From Multifurca ochricompacta (Eukaryota; Basidiomycota; Agaricomycetes; Russulales; Russulaceae): DNA of 31,826 nucleotides. Both the position numbers and the translations under genes were made by a program. A model generated the notes under the pieces. That model was not told the origin of the DNA, did not search any database, and saw only the letters and a list, made by a program, of their open reading frames with translations. Positions 10,287-20,288 of this stretch are shown in pieces. The stretch is from positions 1 through 31,826 of the forward strand of contig WTXG01000358.1 in NCBI GenBank assembly GCA_022496185.1, read 5' to 3'. Numbering within the stretch: the first letter of the stretch is position 1; each line of letters begins with the position of its first letter.

Positions 10287-13200
10287 GCTCAAACCCATCG
10301 GCCTGGGCACGAGCACTCCATGTTACCTCTGTGTATGCTAGTCGATTCAAATCATTGAAAATACCAGTCCATTTTGAAACTACACAGAGGACGGCCGATC
10401 GAGATATTTTAGTGGACTCCGGAGCCACAGACAATTTTATTCACCCACGACTAATCAAGACAATGGGTCTGGGACAGCTGGCACTTCCCCAGGAAAAGAA
10501 CATTTGGAACATTGACGGCACAGCCAACTGCGCTGGAAAAATCACTCATTACACGGATCTGAAGGTCCAGGTTGGAGAAACCATGAAGAACATTCGTTTC
10601 CTGATTACGGATCTGGGAGACAAAGATCTTATCTTAGGGTATCCATGGCTTGCTGCATTCGAGCCCAAGATCAACTGGGCTGACGCGACAATGGATAAAG
10701 AATCATATCCCACTATCATCACGTCGATAGGCTATGACTATGCAGTCAGACATCCAATGATAAAAGCCACGAGCACGGGAGGGGAAGACCCAGGACGCTG
10801 TTACGCTACCAAAGCATTGGAACTAGCCCAAAAGGCAGTACAAGGGCAGACGGAAAAAACATACAGTGATGTAGTGCCGAGTGTCTACCATCGGCATTGG
10901 AAGGTGTTTTCCGAGGAAGAATCCCAGCGTTTTCCACCTTCCAGACCATGGGACCACGCCATAGACTTACTCCCTGATATGCCAACGGCAATAGATTGCA
11001 AAATCTATCCGCTGTCCCAGTCTGAGCAGGTGGCATTGACGGAGTTCCTGAAAGAACATTTGGCAAAGGGATACATTCGCCCATCCAAGTCGCAGTACGC
11101 CTCACCCTTCTTCTTCATCAAAAAGAAGGATGGCAAGCTACGACCAGTCCAGGATTATCGGCGAATCAACACATACACCGTAAAAAACGCCTACCCCCTG
11201 CCGCTCATCTCCAAGCTTATTGACACCATGAGGGATAAGTCCCTCTTCTCAAAGATGGACGTGCGATGGGGTTATAACAACGTCAGGATCAAGGAAGGTG
11301 ACCAGTGCAAAGCGGCGTTCAAAACAAATCAAGGGTTGTTCGAACCCAATGTTATGTTCTTTGGCCTCACGAACTCGCTGGCAACATTCCAGGCCATGAT
11401 GAATCACATCTTCCGTGATCTCATTCTCACAGGAGAGGTAGTGGTCTATATGGACGACATCCTAGTAGCCACCCCAGATGATCTGGACCACCACCGAAGT
11501 CGTGTACATCAGGTGTTGGATATACTGCATGAACATGACCTCTATCTCAAGCCCGCCAAATGCTCCTTCGAACAGCGGAGCGTCGAATACCTAGGGGTCA
11601 TCCTGGAAGGAGGACAAGTACGCATGGATCCCATTAAAGTACAGGGAATCCGGGAGTGGCCTGTGCCGACCTGTGTCAAGGATGTCCGATCGTTCATTGG
11701 ATTCTGTAACTTTTACCGACGATTTGTCAAAGGGTTTTCAGGCATCGCACGACCACTGAACGACCTGCTGAAAAAGGACGTACCATGGCATTGGGATGCC
11801 GCACAGCAGCAGGCGTTTGAACAGATTAGGACCCTCGTTAGCTCAGAGCCAGTACTTATCCAACCAGACCTAGGCCGCCCCTTTGAAGTAGAAGTGGACG
11901 CCTCGCACTTTGCGAACGGGGCAGTATTATACCAGAGAGACACCGCACAAGTACTCCACCCAGTGGCGTACTATTCTGAAACCTTCTCCCCTGCTGAAAG
12001 GAACTACGACATCTGGGATAGGGAGCTTTTAGCCATAGTCAAGGCGTTGCGACACTGGCGACCCTATTTGGCAGGCACCCCTCATAAGACCGTCATTCAC
12101 ACTGATCATTCCAACCTCTTGTACTGGAAGGAACCCCACAAGATCAGCCGGCGTGTAGCACGAGAAGTCTTGGAATTAGAAGAATATAACTTCACGCTAA
12201 AACACATTGCTGGGAGTCAGAATGCTAGAGCGGATGCATTATCGCGCAGACCAGATATGCATACAGGGGAAGACGACAATAATGACATCACTGTCCTCCC
12301 AGAAGAGGTATTTGCCAAGACGGCCATCGTCAGTCTCCATGACATGGACCTTTGGGCACAAGTTTCCCAAAATATGAACCAAGACCTGTGTCGTTCATGG
12401 GCTGACGCCCACAATTTAAAAGAAATCAGCGGTCTTTGGTGGAAAGACGGAGATCGACTCGTTGTCACCGGTGGTGACAACATTAAGAGGGGGGTGATCC
12501 ATTTTCATCACGACCTTCCCTCCGCTGGCCATCCAGGCATTGCCAACACTTACGCCCTGGCCAAGAGAGACTATTGGTGGCCCAATATGAAAAAGACATT
12601 GAGAGCTACGTATGAGGATGCGCATCATGTCAAGCAAACAAGGTGAACACGCACCCAAAAGTCCCACCAATGCTTCCCATTACTCCCAGTACATCGACTC
12701 CTTTCCAGACCATCGCCATGGACTTCATTGTCAAGCTGCCCAAATCACAAGGCTTTGACACTATCCTTACAATCACTGACCATGATTGCTCCAAGGCAGC
12801 CCTCTTCATCCCCTGCAACGAAACTATCACAGCTGAAGGAGTGGCGAAACTATACCTGAACCACGTATACCGCCACTACGGACTCCCTAAAAAGATCATC
12901 TCTGACCGAGATACCCATTTTACATCGGCATTTGCGAGAGCCTTATGCAAGGCGCTGGACATCACGCAGAATATCTCGACGGCATACCATCCACAGACAG
13001 ACGGACAGTCTGAGCGGACGAACCAATGGTTAGAACAGTATCTCCGGTTTTGGTGCAATGGCAGGCAAGACGATTGGGCAGAATGGCTGTCAACCGCAGA
13101 ATTCGCTCACAATTCATGGCCCAATGGAACGACAAAAGCCACCCCTTTCTCCCTTATCATGGGCTGGACTCCACGCACCACATGGACAAAGAAGCCCATC

Positions 13201-13759
13201 AATGTCCTGTCAGTAACGAACGGATCGGCCAATGGGAAGAGCTACGGCAATCAGCCAATGAGAATCTGGTAAAGGCGCAACAGCTTCTGGCAGCACAGCC
13301 AAGCACATTCACACCTTATCAGACCAATGACTGGGTATGGCTCGAGGGTAGGAATATTCACACGTCACACCCCTCAGCCAAATTAGCGCCCCGACGTCAC
13401 GGACCCTTCCAAATCACAAGGAAGCTGTCAGACGTCTCTTACGAATTGCAGTTGCCGCCGAAATGGAAGATCCACCCAGTCTTCCATGCCAAGCTTCTGA
13501 CCCCTTACAAGGAAACCTCCATTCACGGAGAGAACTTCCCGAGACCCCCACCTGACCTTATCAACGGCGAAGAAGAATGGGAAGTGGAGCGCGTTCTAGA
13601 CTCCAAGCGACAAGGCCAAGGGCGCAAGCTGTATTACCTGATCAAGTGGAAAGGTTTCCCAGACTCTGACAACTCATGGGAACCAGCCGGGGATATCTCT
13701 GCCCCGACCTGATTGCGGAGTTCCATTTACGACATCCCCAAGCGCCCAAGAACAATTAA
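10277..13759 (+). pseudogene. Gypsy pol: PR-RT-RNase H-integrase-chromodomain, frame-broken
   Basis: The long frame 10280-12646 has protease (VDSGATDNF; Asp at 10414), RT with YMDD at 11447-11458, RNase H (EVDASHFANGAVLY; HTDHSNLLYW; ADALSRR), and the HH half of the integrase zinc finger. The CC half (12619-12630) is in the next frame, as is the DDE core: Asp 12721, Asp 12904, Glu 13012, with YHPQTDGQSER. A third frame carries the GPF module and a chromodomain (WEVERVLDSK, YLIKWKGF, SWEPAGDI; about 13569-13709). A last short piece ends at TAA 13757-13759. Each switch fits loss of one base: near 12616, 13217 and 13706, plus the gag/pol junction at the T5 run 10277-10281. The gag/pol one could be programmed -1 shifting. 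No classic XXXYYYZ heptamer is visible. The catalytic residues checked are present. Confidence 0.92.
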
Positions 13760-13829
13760 AAGAGAGGCCAACTCCAGAGCTTTCCCCAGAACAACGCTTC
13801 ACCAGCAACGTCCTAAATTACACTTGAAC

Positions 13830-15026
13830 ATGTCTTCCTTCATCGCTGCCTCCGCCGCCATTGACGCCTTCACTGCCACCACTGTGGTTGTGGAAGCCTT
13901 CCCTTCTGCTCATCCCTCCACGCGCCCCTCTTCCCCTATCGACTATGAAGCCGCAGAGGCCCGAACCAAAAACCAATCCCCGAACCCAAACGATGACTTC
14001 ACCCATCGCGAAGACCCCCACCCCAATGACCTGCTCAATGAAGAGATCGATGACGAGGCCCCGGAATTCCCGTTCATCCCCAACAACCCCAACTCTTCAA
14101 TGTATTTCCCCTTGGAGATCACAATGGCCGACGGATCTACGGCCATCGCCAAATATATCTATTACACCAATGGCGGGATGGACGTGGCGGGGTGTATGAA
14201 GAAGGATGGACCGGTCTACGGAGCTCCTGTCTATCTGGAGGAGAGGTATACAGGCCGACTCCATCACACATTGACTGATGAACAGCTGGGTCACCTCGCC
14301 GCGGAAGACTGTTGCGCCTTCGCAATCGATGAGGTGATGAACGACATGAGATTACCGCGCTTGAAGGCAGAAGTCATGAGGTTGAGGAAGAGTATCACCT
14401 TAAGGAGGACGCTGAACCAACAGTATAAGGAACACGCGAAGATGATGGCGAGGCTGACAAATGGGATGTTCCAGTTGGAATTGGAGATCGTGGACATCAG
14501 GAAGAGGTTGGAAGCGGGGGATGCGTACCAGACAATCGCTGAAAGGTACGCAGACACTTATGCACGACCCCTCCCCCCTCGAACCTTGGGTGCGGCCCCG
14601 ACGCTGCTGCCAACTCGGCTGGAGATGCCACGCTTGCATGAGAACCCGCGCGGGGAAACCTGCTGGCGATGTGATAGCAAGTATCACATAAGCTGGAACT
14701 GTCCCCTCAACCGCAAATGGTGTCGACACTGCCGAAGCAATCTCCACTGGAGCAGACACTGCATCTTCCGACATGTAGGAGTGGCCCCAACCATCACCAA
14801 CCCATCAGGCTGGTGCGGCAAGTGCCTTCGTCATAACGCTGGGCATAAAGAAATCGACTGCCCCGTCTACGACCTGTGCCGTGCATGTGGCCAGCGAGGT
14901 CCATATGGGTTCCTTCGTACCCACGCGTGTCCGCAGGAGTTGGAATCGTATAGCATGGATGACCGTAATGTAGCCGACGATTACCTGGAGCTGGTACAGG
15001 ATGATGACAGTACGAGTCGTTTCTAG
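13830..15026 (+). CDS. Gypsy third ORF: coiled-coil protein with four zinc-knuckle-like motifs
   Basis: An intact 398-residue ORF starts at ATG 13830, 70 bp after pol, and ends 31 bp before the 3' LTR. Residues 1-110 are Ser/Thr/Pro-rich, then acidic. About 173-255 is charged and Leu/Arg-rich, probably coiled coil. The C-terminus has CX2CX4HX4C at 278-291 and 298-311, CX2CX6HX4C at 329-344, and a looser CX2C...HXC at 350-367. No signal peptide or membrane segment is visible, so it is not env-like despite its position. The knuckles suggest nucleic-acid binding, for example a second nucleocapsid-like factor; this is inference. It has no stop or frameshift while pol nearby has several. The same frame is open upstream of the ATG to 13713, but only because it follows the pol stop. 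Confidence 0.85.
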   Translation: MSSFIAASAAIDAFTATTVVVEAFPSAHPSTRPSSPIDYEAAEARTKNQSPNPNDDFTHREDPHPNDLLNEEIDDEAPEFPFIPNNPNSSMYFPLEITMADGSTAIAKYIYYTNGGMDVAGCMKKDGPVYGAPVYLEERYTGRLHHTLTDEQLGHLAAEDCCAFAIDEVMNDMRLPRLKAEVMRLRKSITLRRTLNQQYKEHAKMMARLTNGMFQLELEIVDIRKRLEAGDAYQTIAERYADTYARPLPPRTLGAAPTLLPTRLEMPRLHENPRGETCWRCDSKYHISWNCPLNRKWCRHCRSNLHWSRHCIFRHVGVAPTITNPSGWCGKCLRHNAGHKEIDCPVYDLCRACGQRGPYGFLRTHACPQELESYSMDDRNVADDYLELVQDDDSTSRF

Positions 15027-15043
15027 CCGGGACTGCTAGAACC

Positions 15044-15054
15044 AGAAGAGGGGG
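15044..15054 (+). other. Gypsy polypurine tract
   Basis: AGAAGAGGGGG stands three bases before the 3' LTR start TGTTACG, the standard site for plus-strand priming. Confidence 0.8.
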
Positions 15055-15057
15055 TGA

Positions 15058-15643
15058 TGTTACGAACCCCGTCTCTTCCGGTCTTTTTCTTCCTACCCAG
15101 CAACGACCCCTCTTTGCTGCCTACCCTACACTATCAGATCACGTCTCCATCGTGGGATCTGTCACGTGCTCTGCTTCCTTCCCCGTGACTGACTTTGTCT
15201 CTGTTTGCCTCGTGTTGTCTATGCTTGACTCTTATCTCTTATTTCTTATCTCTTATCGTACGACCGGACACTTACTTAGTTCCCTATCAGAAGCTAGGCT
15301 TTACGCCCTTCGCTTTCGTATATTTGGGCCCACACAACTCCGTTCTCTTATCTCGTAGACGCCCATTCGATTACGTATATAAGTCCGCTGTAACTACACT
15401 GTAGACCTCAGACTCGACTTATTGAATACATCGGTGTTTGTCTTCTGGACTTCCCCCTTGAAACCTCTGACTCGATTATCTCAGTGTTTTTGACACTTTC
15501 CGCTCAACATTGTCACTCAGGAACAGCCCCATTGACTTTGACTCCTCCACTTACACTCCAAGAGGTCTTATTGGTCTCTTATCTGAACACGCGTACAAAG
15601 CTGTCACACAAGTCGTGCAGAACGTCTCGCACCGGACGTAACA
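15058..15643 (+). repeat. Gypsy 3' LTR (586 bp)
   Basis: This is the second copy of 8170-8755. Differences from the 5' LTR are at 15102, 15118, 15213, 15265, 15519, 15531, 15606 and 15614, all CpG transitions. Four of these put the decayed form (TG or CA) on one strand sense and four on the other, so both strands were hit. The element is followed by the target duplication GAGGT (15644-15648). Confidence 0.97.
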
Positions 15644-16102
15644 GAGGTCGTCAACAACTCTGCCGATAGATGCGAGCTTCTCTCGCATCTCATCCAGCCT
15701 ATCAAGGTGAGCACGTACATTGTCGTCTTCACCACATTTCATGTTTTGGAACTTCCTTCCAAGATCCACCATCAAACTACTCGATCGTCCCTCAAAAAGA
15801 GTTGTCAAGATGTCCCATACTGCCTTCGCATGCGTCGCAGTCTTAATTCGATTAAAGACTGTATCAGGTATGGATGCGGCAATGAGCTGTTTCACTATAG
15901 CTCCATCCGCTGTCCATCGTTGTGCAGGAGTTATCCCTCCTACTGTTCTGGCATCAATGTATTTTTGTGTGACAGTGTCGTTTGTGAGGAGTTCTGATAA
16001 GCCCCTCATATCCATGATCCACTTCATGCGATCTCGGTACGTGATCCAGTTGGATCCATCTGCTGCTAACTTGATAACATTGAGTTTAAGATCATCAGTC
16101 AT
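15644..16102 (-). pseudogene. Copia-B gag N-terminus, cut off by gypsy
   Basis: A genuine ATG (16102-16100) opens 153 codons of copia gag: LAADGSNWITYRDRM, AVWDILTTLFEGRSS and DNVRAHLDRLDEMREKLASI. This is the usual copia gag (UBN2-like) pattern. The frame continues exactly at 8164 on the other side of the gypsy element once one GAGGT copy is dropped. The ATG lies 71 bp inside the 5' LTR. This piece has no stop or frameshift. Confidence 0.92.
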
Positions 16103-16160
16103 AATGAAAGAATGTAGTGCAAATGACGCAAGTAGGTTTCGAGTTTATTTAGCAGCAGCA

Positions 16161-16172
16161 GGGCCCATAACC
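16161..16172 (-). other. Copia-B primer-binding site (initiator tRNA-Met anticodon region)
   Basis: The 12 bases next to the 5' LTR read GGTTATGGGCCC on the minus strand. The plus strand, GGGCCCATAACC, is the anticodon stem-loop sequence of eukaryotic initiator tRNA-Met (CAU anticodon). Drosophila copia and yeast Ty5 are known to prime from a half-molecule of this tRNA cut in the anticodon loop. The same use is inferred here. Against the yeast tRNA (GGGCUCAUAACC) the site would carry one G-U wobble. Confidence 0.75.
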
Positions 16173-16549
16173 TGGTATAGTTATGAGCATGAGATAGGCT
16201 TTTTAGATGCACGCGAAGAAAACAATTTTTATTCGTTTCTTATTTCTTGCTCAATTTTCGAGCTTTATTATACATTTTACACTACAGCTTATTTCAATAT
16301 GAACACAAGATCTTTGTAATATAGGGGCTAAATTTTGGTCATGCTTGAATCAGCAACATAGAATAATAAAGACAAGAGGCCATAGTCTGTAAAATCATAT
16401 GAAAGATTTATTTCAACAGGATGAATAAGAAGTTCATTGCCCCTGAGGGGCGCTCCAAAAATTAGTCATTCTAGCCCGAAGCTAGAATCATAGACGAGTG
16501 TGGTGCGCTTTCGCGCTCCTCCTGCTCGTCAATGGATTGCAATCCATCA
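16173..16549 (-). repeat. Copia-B 5' LTR (377 bp)
   Basis: It matches 3889-4265 without gaps, with differences at 16189, 16210, 16211, 16341, 16438 and 16478. At 16210-16211 this copy has CA where the other has TG, as expected if an ancestral CG decayed on opposite strands. It is followed by the duplication AAATC (16550-16554). Confidence 0.96.
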
Positions 16550-17735
16550 AAATCAGAGTGTCTTGCTTTGCGTCCACCTCTAAATCCACTTGCGTGTCTC
16601 CACTTGTCTTCTTTTGCATCTATAATCACTCCACACAAGTGCCAGACAATAAACAAGAGGGATAAAGGCCATTGGCCAGTAAGGAATCACATGCTTGTAC
16701 ATCATTACTAAGGTACATCAGTCAGCTACTGTGGATCACAAGAAAGAAAGTAATAATGATATTGTAAAAAGTCTGAAACTCCAATATCTAATCTAATCCA
16801 TAAAGTAGCTAATCTAATCTCCTGATGCCTGAAGCATCACTGAACACATCCTGTGTTCAACAGTTTGATTCCCTTTGCTTCAGCTGGCTGGCCCTACTTT
16901 ATATACTTGCAGAGAGACCTAGTTAAAAGGAATATTATGAAGCAGCAGGGGATGGATTTAGAAGAAAGAGGGTGAAGCTGCGTGAGACAAGACAAAAGAG
17001 GATGAAAGCAGGGGATGGATTTAGACTCAGAAGAAAGAGGGTGAAGCCATGTGACACAAGATGAAAGAGCATGAAACCAAGGGAATGCCAGGACGCGCAC
17101 AATCCTGTAAAATTGCTCATGTCATGCATAAATCTCACTTGTACCATATATCATAATCTGTCTGGAACTAAAAGTCAAATTGCTAGGAATTTCATTGTTA
17201 AGACTTGTAATGAAAGAGACAGAAAACAGGGTCCAGCCAGCCGGAGGTTTGACGTCCAACGCCCGAGCCATTCTTACATTGTCGGGATGAAGATGCGAGC
17301 CAAAGTTCGTGATGAAGATGGGACTGTATGTCCCCGGATCCGGAGGACCGGAGAATAGCGATCGTCTTCTCAGAATAATAAATCCGAGACTTAAAGAAAT
17401 GAAGGCCAGACTTCTTTCACTTTCGTGACTAGGGCATTCATTATGTGTCCTTCAGATCATACAAAAACAAGGGGATATAACATGACCAGCACAGATGCGC
17501 AACGCGGGAACCAGGCACGATTTTTTGATCACTTAGGTACTGTGTGTGCCCCCGCCTCAAGTCGGTTTACCTGGGAAACGACAACCATTACAAGGGCTGG
17601 CACTTACCAGGCAGATAATCCAACTCGTTTTCATCCAAATACCATGCAACTGCAAAAAAAAAAGAAAAGAGCGACGCCCCCCCACCTCCAGCGGCAGTCG
17701 TGTCATTTAAAAGAACACAGAAGAAAAAAAACTGA
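16550..17735. other. Gene-free stretch with probable copia-A LTR tail
   Basis: The first roughly 90 bp (to about 16640) probably continue the copia-A LTR: they resume at the AAATC duplication, lie downstream of its TATA-like box, and end near a CCACACA. The rest is AT-rich with no recognisable coding domain on either strand. Open frames here (for example 17071-17358 and 17425-17850) show no family features, and the second overlaps the antisense monooxygenase end. A two-unit tandem repeat lies at 16945-17077. Confidence 0.5.
16945..17077. repeat. Two-unit tandem repeat (about 63 and 69 bp)
   Basis: Both units begin GCAGGGGATGGATTTAGA, continue through AAGAAAGAGGGTGAAGC and end in GATGAAA or CATGAAA. 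The second has a five-base insertion (CTCAG) and scattered changes. It is purine-rich on the plus strand. No function is apparent. Confidence 0.75.
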
Positions 17736-20288
17736 CGATCTCCCTTTCCAACCTTTTCATTGTACGTCTGCCCATCTCCTAACCAAGCCAGTTGATTCTT
17801 TGGACTGTCAAGTAACTCATACTCATAATCCTCTCATCGTGAGTGGGTGAGCGTGCGTGCGGCATGAAGGCACGAACCTTGAAAGTTTGGAAACGTTATC
17901 AACCACTACAACCACTTAGAGTCGATAGGTTGCTTACCTGACCTTAGGGCGATTACACGACCTTCAGCATTCTTGTACCAACGAACGACAACGATCCGTA
18001 TAGACCGTCTGCCCAAACGGAAAAAAGAACAGACAAAAACAAACGCGTCGCGTGGTTCATATCAGCTCCCCCCCACCAAAAAAAGCCCATGCGAGCTGCA
18101 GTAATGTTACCTTCGGAGGAATGCCTATACAAAGTAATGAAATGTAAACCCGATAGTCACCAAGCCGAGAGAGAGAAATAAGTTCCGAGTTGTTGGAAAC
18201 AACACTCGCTCACCTCCATATAAGCCCTCCGATCATCCACCGCGACTCATTTAACCCTAATACTCTTCAACCTCTCACGCTGCAACTTCGAACTCGCACT
18301 GACCGCATACTCAACCTGACATTTCAAATATAATAAGTAACAGAACCCGAATTCATAGCCAAGTTGGGTCCACCTCTAACGAATAAATTCGGGAAATCAT
18401 CCACTGCAATGGAGAGGTAAGCTTCCGCGCCTCCAGTTGCGGCCCAATGTGCGTTGAACGCTAGACCGTCCCTTCTGAGAACGGTGAATGGGAAACAATA
18501 CGAGACGTCGAATCCGGTCGCGCAGACGAGCACGTCGATGTGTTCAGCACTTCCGTCTTCGAGCTCGATGCCCTGTAGGTGTGACGCATGCGGTTGGTGT
18601 CGTCTGGAGTGTCGTCTGTGGAAAATAACAGACAGTGCAGTAGATTATATCTGGCAAGTCCCATTAGTTGCTCCCACCCCTCACATTTTCCGTGCATAGA
18701 GCTTCCAAGTAGCCGGACCGGGTGTAAGACGACGACAGCAGACGGCGAGTTGTGGACGACTGAGAGCGAGCACGGCACGGTACACGGTCAATCCACTTGA
18801 GCGCTGAAGAGACAGTATTCACTTTTCTCTATGAGCTCCGGACGTGCAGCGAGTCGTCTCTTCATTTCTCCCTTGAATAGTTCTCCAACCAACCAATTTC
18901 TGCAGGTCCGAGCCTCGGATAGTAGTCTGAGCAACTGATTAGAGCGAAAGAAATTCCACTTTCAGAGGGGTGATCGTCACCCAAGATAGAATAGAGAGCG
19001 CACATTAAGATCTGCTTCAATCTTGTGCCTGAACTCTTTATAGTATTTCTCGTCCCTAAGAGCCTCGCGGTCTTTCTCTGAATATAGATCTTTAGAGGTT
19101 AGAGAAGTCAGTGTGGCTGTGAATCTCTATCTATGTACGTGAAAGATCTGTGATGCATACAGTTGTCACTCCCTGGATCACAACCGGCGAGTTCGAGCAT
19201 GGCGCGAAGGGAGAATGGCTCTCCGATCCATGTCTTTGAGAGGATGTAGTTTACGATCGACTTGACTAAGGACTGATGCGCGATGACAAGTTGGATTCCG
19301 GAAGAACCCTTAAAAGGACAAGACCCCAGTCAGACGATCGAAAGAGTGCGTTGGGGGGGGGGAGGACTTAGCACGCTATCAGCACGCACATTTCCAATGA
19401 TACCAATGGCCTTATATCCCCCCAGTCCTTCACATTCTTCCCACCCACCCTCCTCGTGATGTCCCACTGCGCACTGTGGAGTACGCGTCCACGGAAATCA
19501 CCAAGACCTGGAATGAAGGATACCAACACCCATGAAAAGCAGGTACGTCTTGTCCTCAATCTCCGCGTCACCGTCTCCATCACGCCGGATCCTGAGGTGT
19601 CATTTGCCTGTCACTTCATCCTACGAGGCCTGCGTGAGCTCGTGTTGCAGTTTTATGTGGCACATGAGCTTGTACTTTTCGACCACTCGATTGAGGTAAC
19701 GAGGATCTCGGGCCCAGAGGCGTAGAATCCGGACCAGTCTACCTACCACCCTCAAGAGCCATCAGTTTGGTAATTATAAAGGTGGATGGATGTTTTCTTG
19801 ACCCGCTTATCTGAGAAAGCGACGCACATTGGTCTCGAAGCTATTTTAGTACTGGATAGACGCACGAATGGAGATATCCAGCTTGAGAGCGAGCGACGAC
19901 AGGGAAGTGTCTTACACTGTGGGAAGGTATATCACAATGCGAGTCCCTGTTCACTGAGGACTGAACTGAAGGCTGAAGACGGATGGGAAGATGACTCTCA
20001 GAGGGTATCTGTTGACGAACCAAGTACCGCCGATCCGCCTCTCCTTTTCATAGACTGTCAACTTGATGTTTGGCACCTCCCACGCAAAGCTATAGAATAA
20101 TAGAACTTAATGAGAAACTATAGAGAACAAAAGAAGAATGTTTCGGACTGAATGGCTGTGAGGATGCCATAAGATCCAGCACCGATGCATACAACTTTGA
20201 TAGGACGATACTCACCAATGGCAAAGTGGCTAGGTTTAAGGCTCTCAGAGTGATTCCTGGTGTTCTCATGTGTTTGGGAAGAGGCCAT
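17736..20288 (-). pseudogene. FAD-dependent monooxygenase (Baeyer-Villiger type), copy A, decayed
   Basis: This multi-exon minus-strand gene starts at ATG 20288 (MASSQTHENT...). Visible in order are: a Rossmann motif VCIGAGSYGILTA; GGTWFVNRYP; ASGPEILAYLNRVVEKYKL-type sequence; the Baeyer-Villiger fingerprint FxGxxxHxxxW as FRGRVLHSAQW (about 19460-19497); a second dinucleotide-binding region; DVLVCATGF-like sequence (18324-18533); and the C-terminal RWYKNAEGRVIALRSG, SCLHAARTL and NQLAWLGDGQTY. The family inserts one O2 atom into ketones using FAD and NADPH. The gene reads only through several frames, with TGA stops in the C-terminal exons (about 18255 and 17834-17836). Some junctions are probable introns of about 50-70 bp. 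Unlike copy B it keeps its 3' end past the duplication border. A TATA-like run (20324-20333) lies about 40 bp before the ATG. Confidence 0.8.

Larger units (their letters stand above)
8170..15643 (+). mobile_element. Ty3/gypsy chromovirus, full length, nested in copia-B gag
   Basis: This 7474-bp element has two 586-bp LTRs, termini TGTTACG...CGTAACA, and target duplication GAGGT at 8165-8169 and 15644-15648. It holds gag (8775-10286), pol (about 10277-13759, with chromodomain) and an extra ORF (13830-15026). A polypurine tract adjoins the 3' LTR. A self-complementary primer site adjoins the 5' LTR. The LTRs differ at eight bases, all CpG transitions. Apparent lesions are a GTG in place of the gag start, and four single-base frame breaks in or before pol. 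The third ORF is intact. Domain order PR-RT-RH-IN-chromodomain places it in the chromovirus branch. Priming resembles the Tf1/sushi group. Confidence 0.96.
3889..16549 (-). mobile_element. Copia-B: complete Ty1/copia element, interrupted by gypsy
   Basis: This is a full-length element on the minus strand: 377-bp LTRs at both ends, TG...CA termini, a primer site next to the 5' LTR and a purine tract next to the 3' LTR. The target duplication AAATC stands at 3884-3888 and 16550-16554. Without the nested gypsy element (8170-15643) and one GAGGT copy, the internal region holds one gag-pol frame of 4437 nt (16102 to 15644, then 8164 to 4187). It has five TGA stops and no frameshift. The two LTRs differ at six bases, all in CpG sites. 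It is inactive as it stands, both from the stops and from the insertion. Confidence 0.95.

Noticed and set aside
13713..13829. N-terminal extension of the third gypsy ORF upstream of its ATG
   Set aside because: The frame is open only after the pol stop and starts at TTG. Its conserved-looking content belongs to the end of pol in another frame. ATG 13830 is the first proper start.
13830..15026. Third gypsy ORF read as an envelope gene
   Set aside because: The position fits, but there is no signal peptide, no membrane segment and no cleavage-like pattern. Cys/His knuckles point to nucleic-acid binding instead.
15720..16319. Plus-strand frame of 199 codons
   Set aside because: It is antisense to copia-B gag and its 5' LTR. 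Its length follows from the codon pattern of the real gag on the other strand.
16471..16656. Minus-strand frame of 61 codons crossing the copia-B border
   Set aside because: Half is the LTR-encoded pol tail and half is flanking DNA. It is a chance fusion across an insertion junction.
17425..17850. Plus-strand frame of 141 codons
   Set aside because: Its right half is antisense to the monooxygenase C-terminus, and its left half is low-complexity with no family features.
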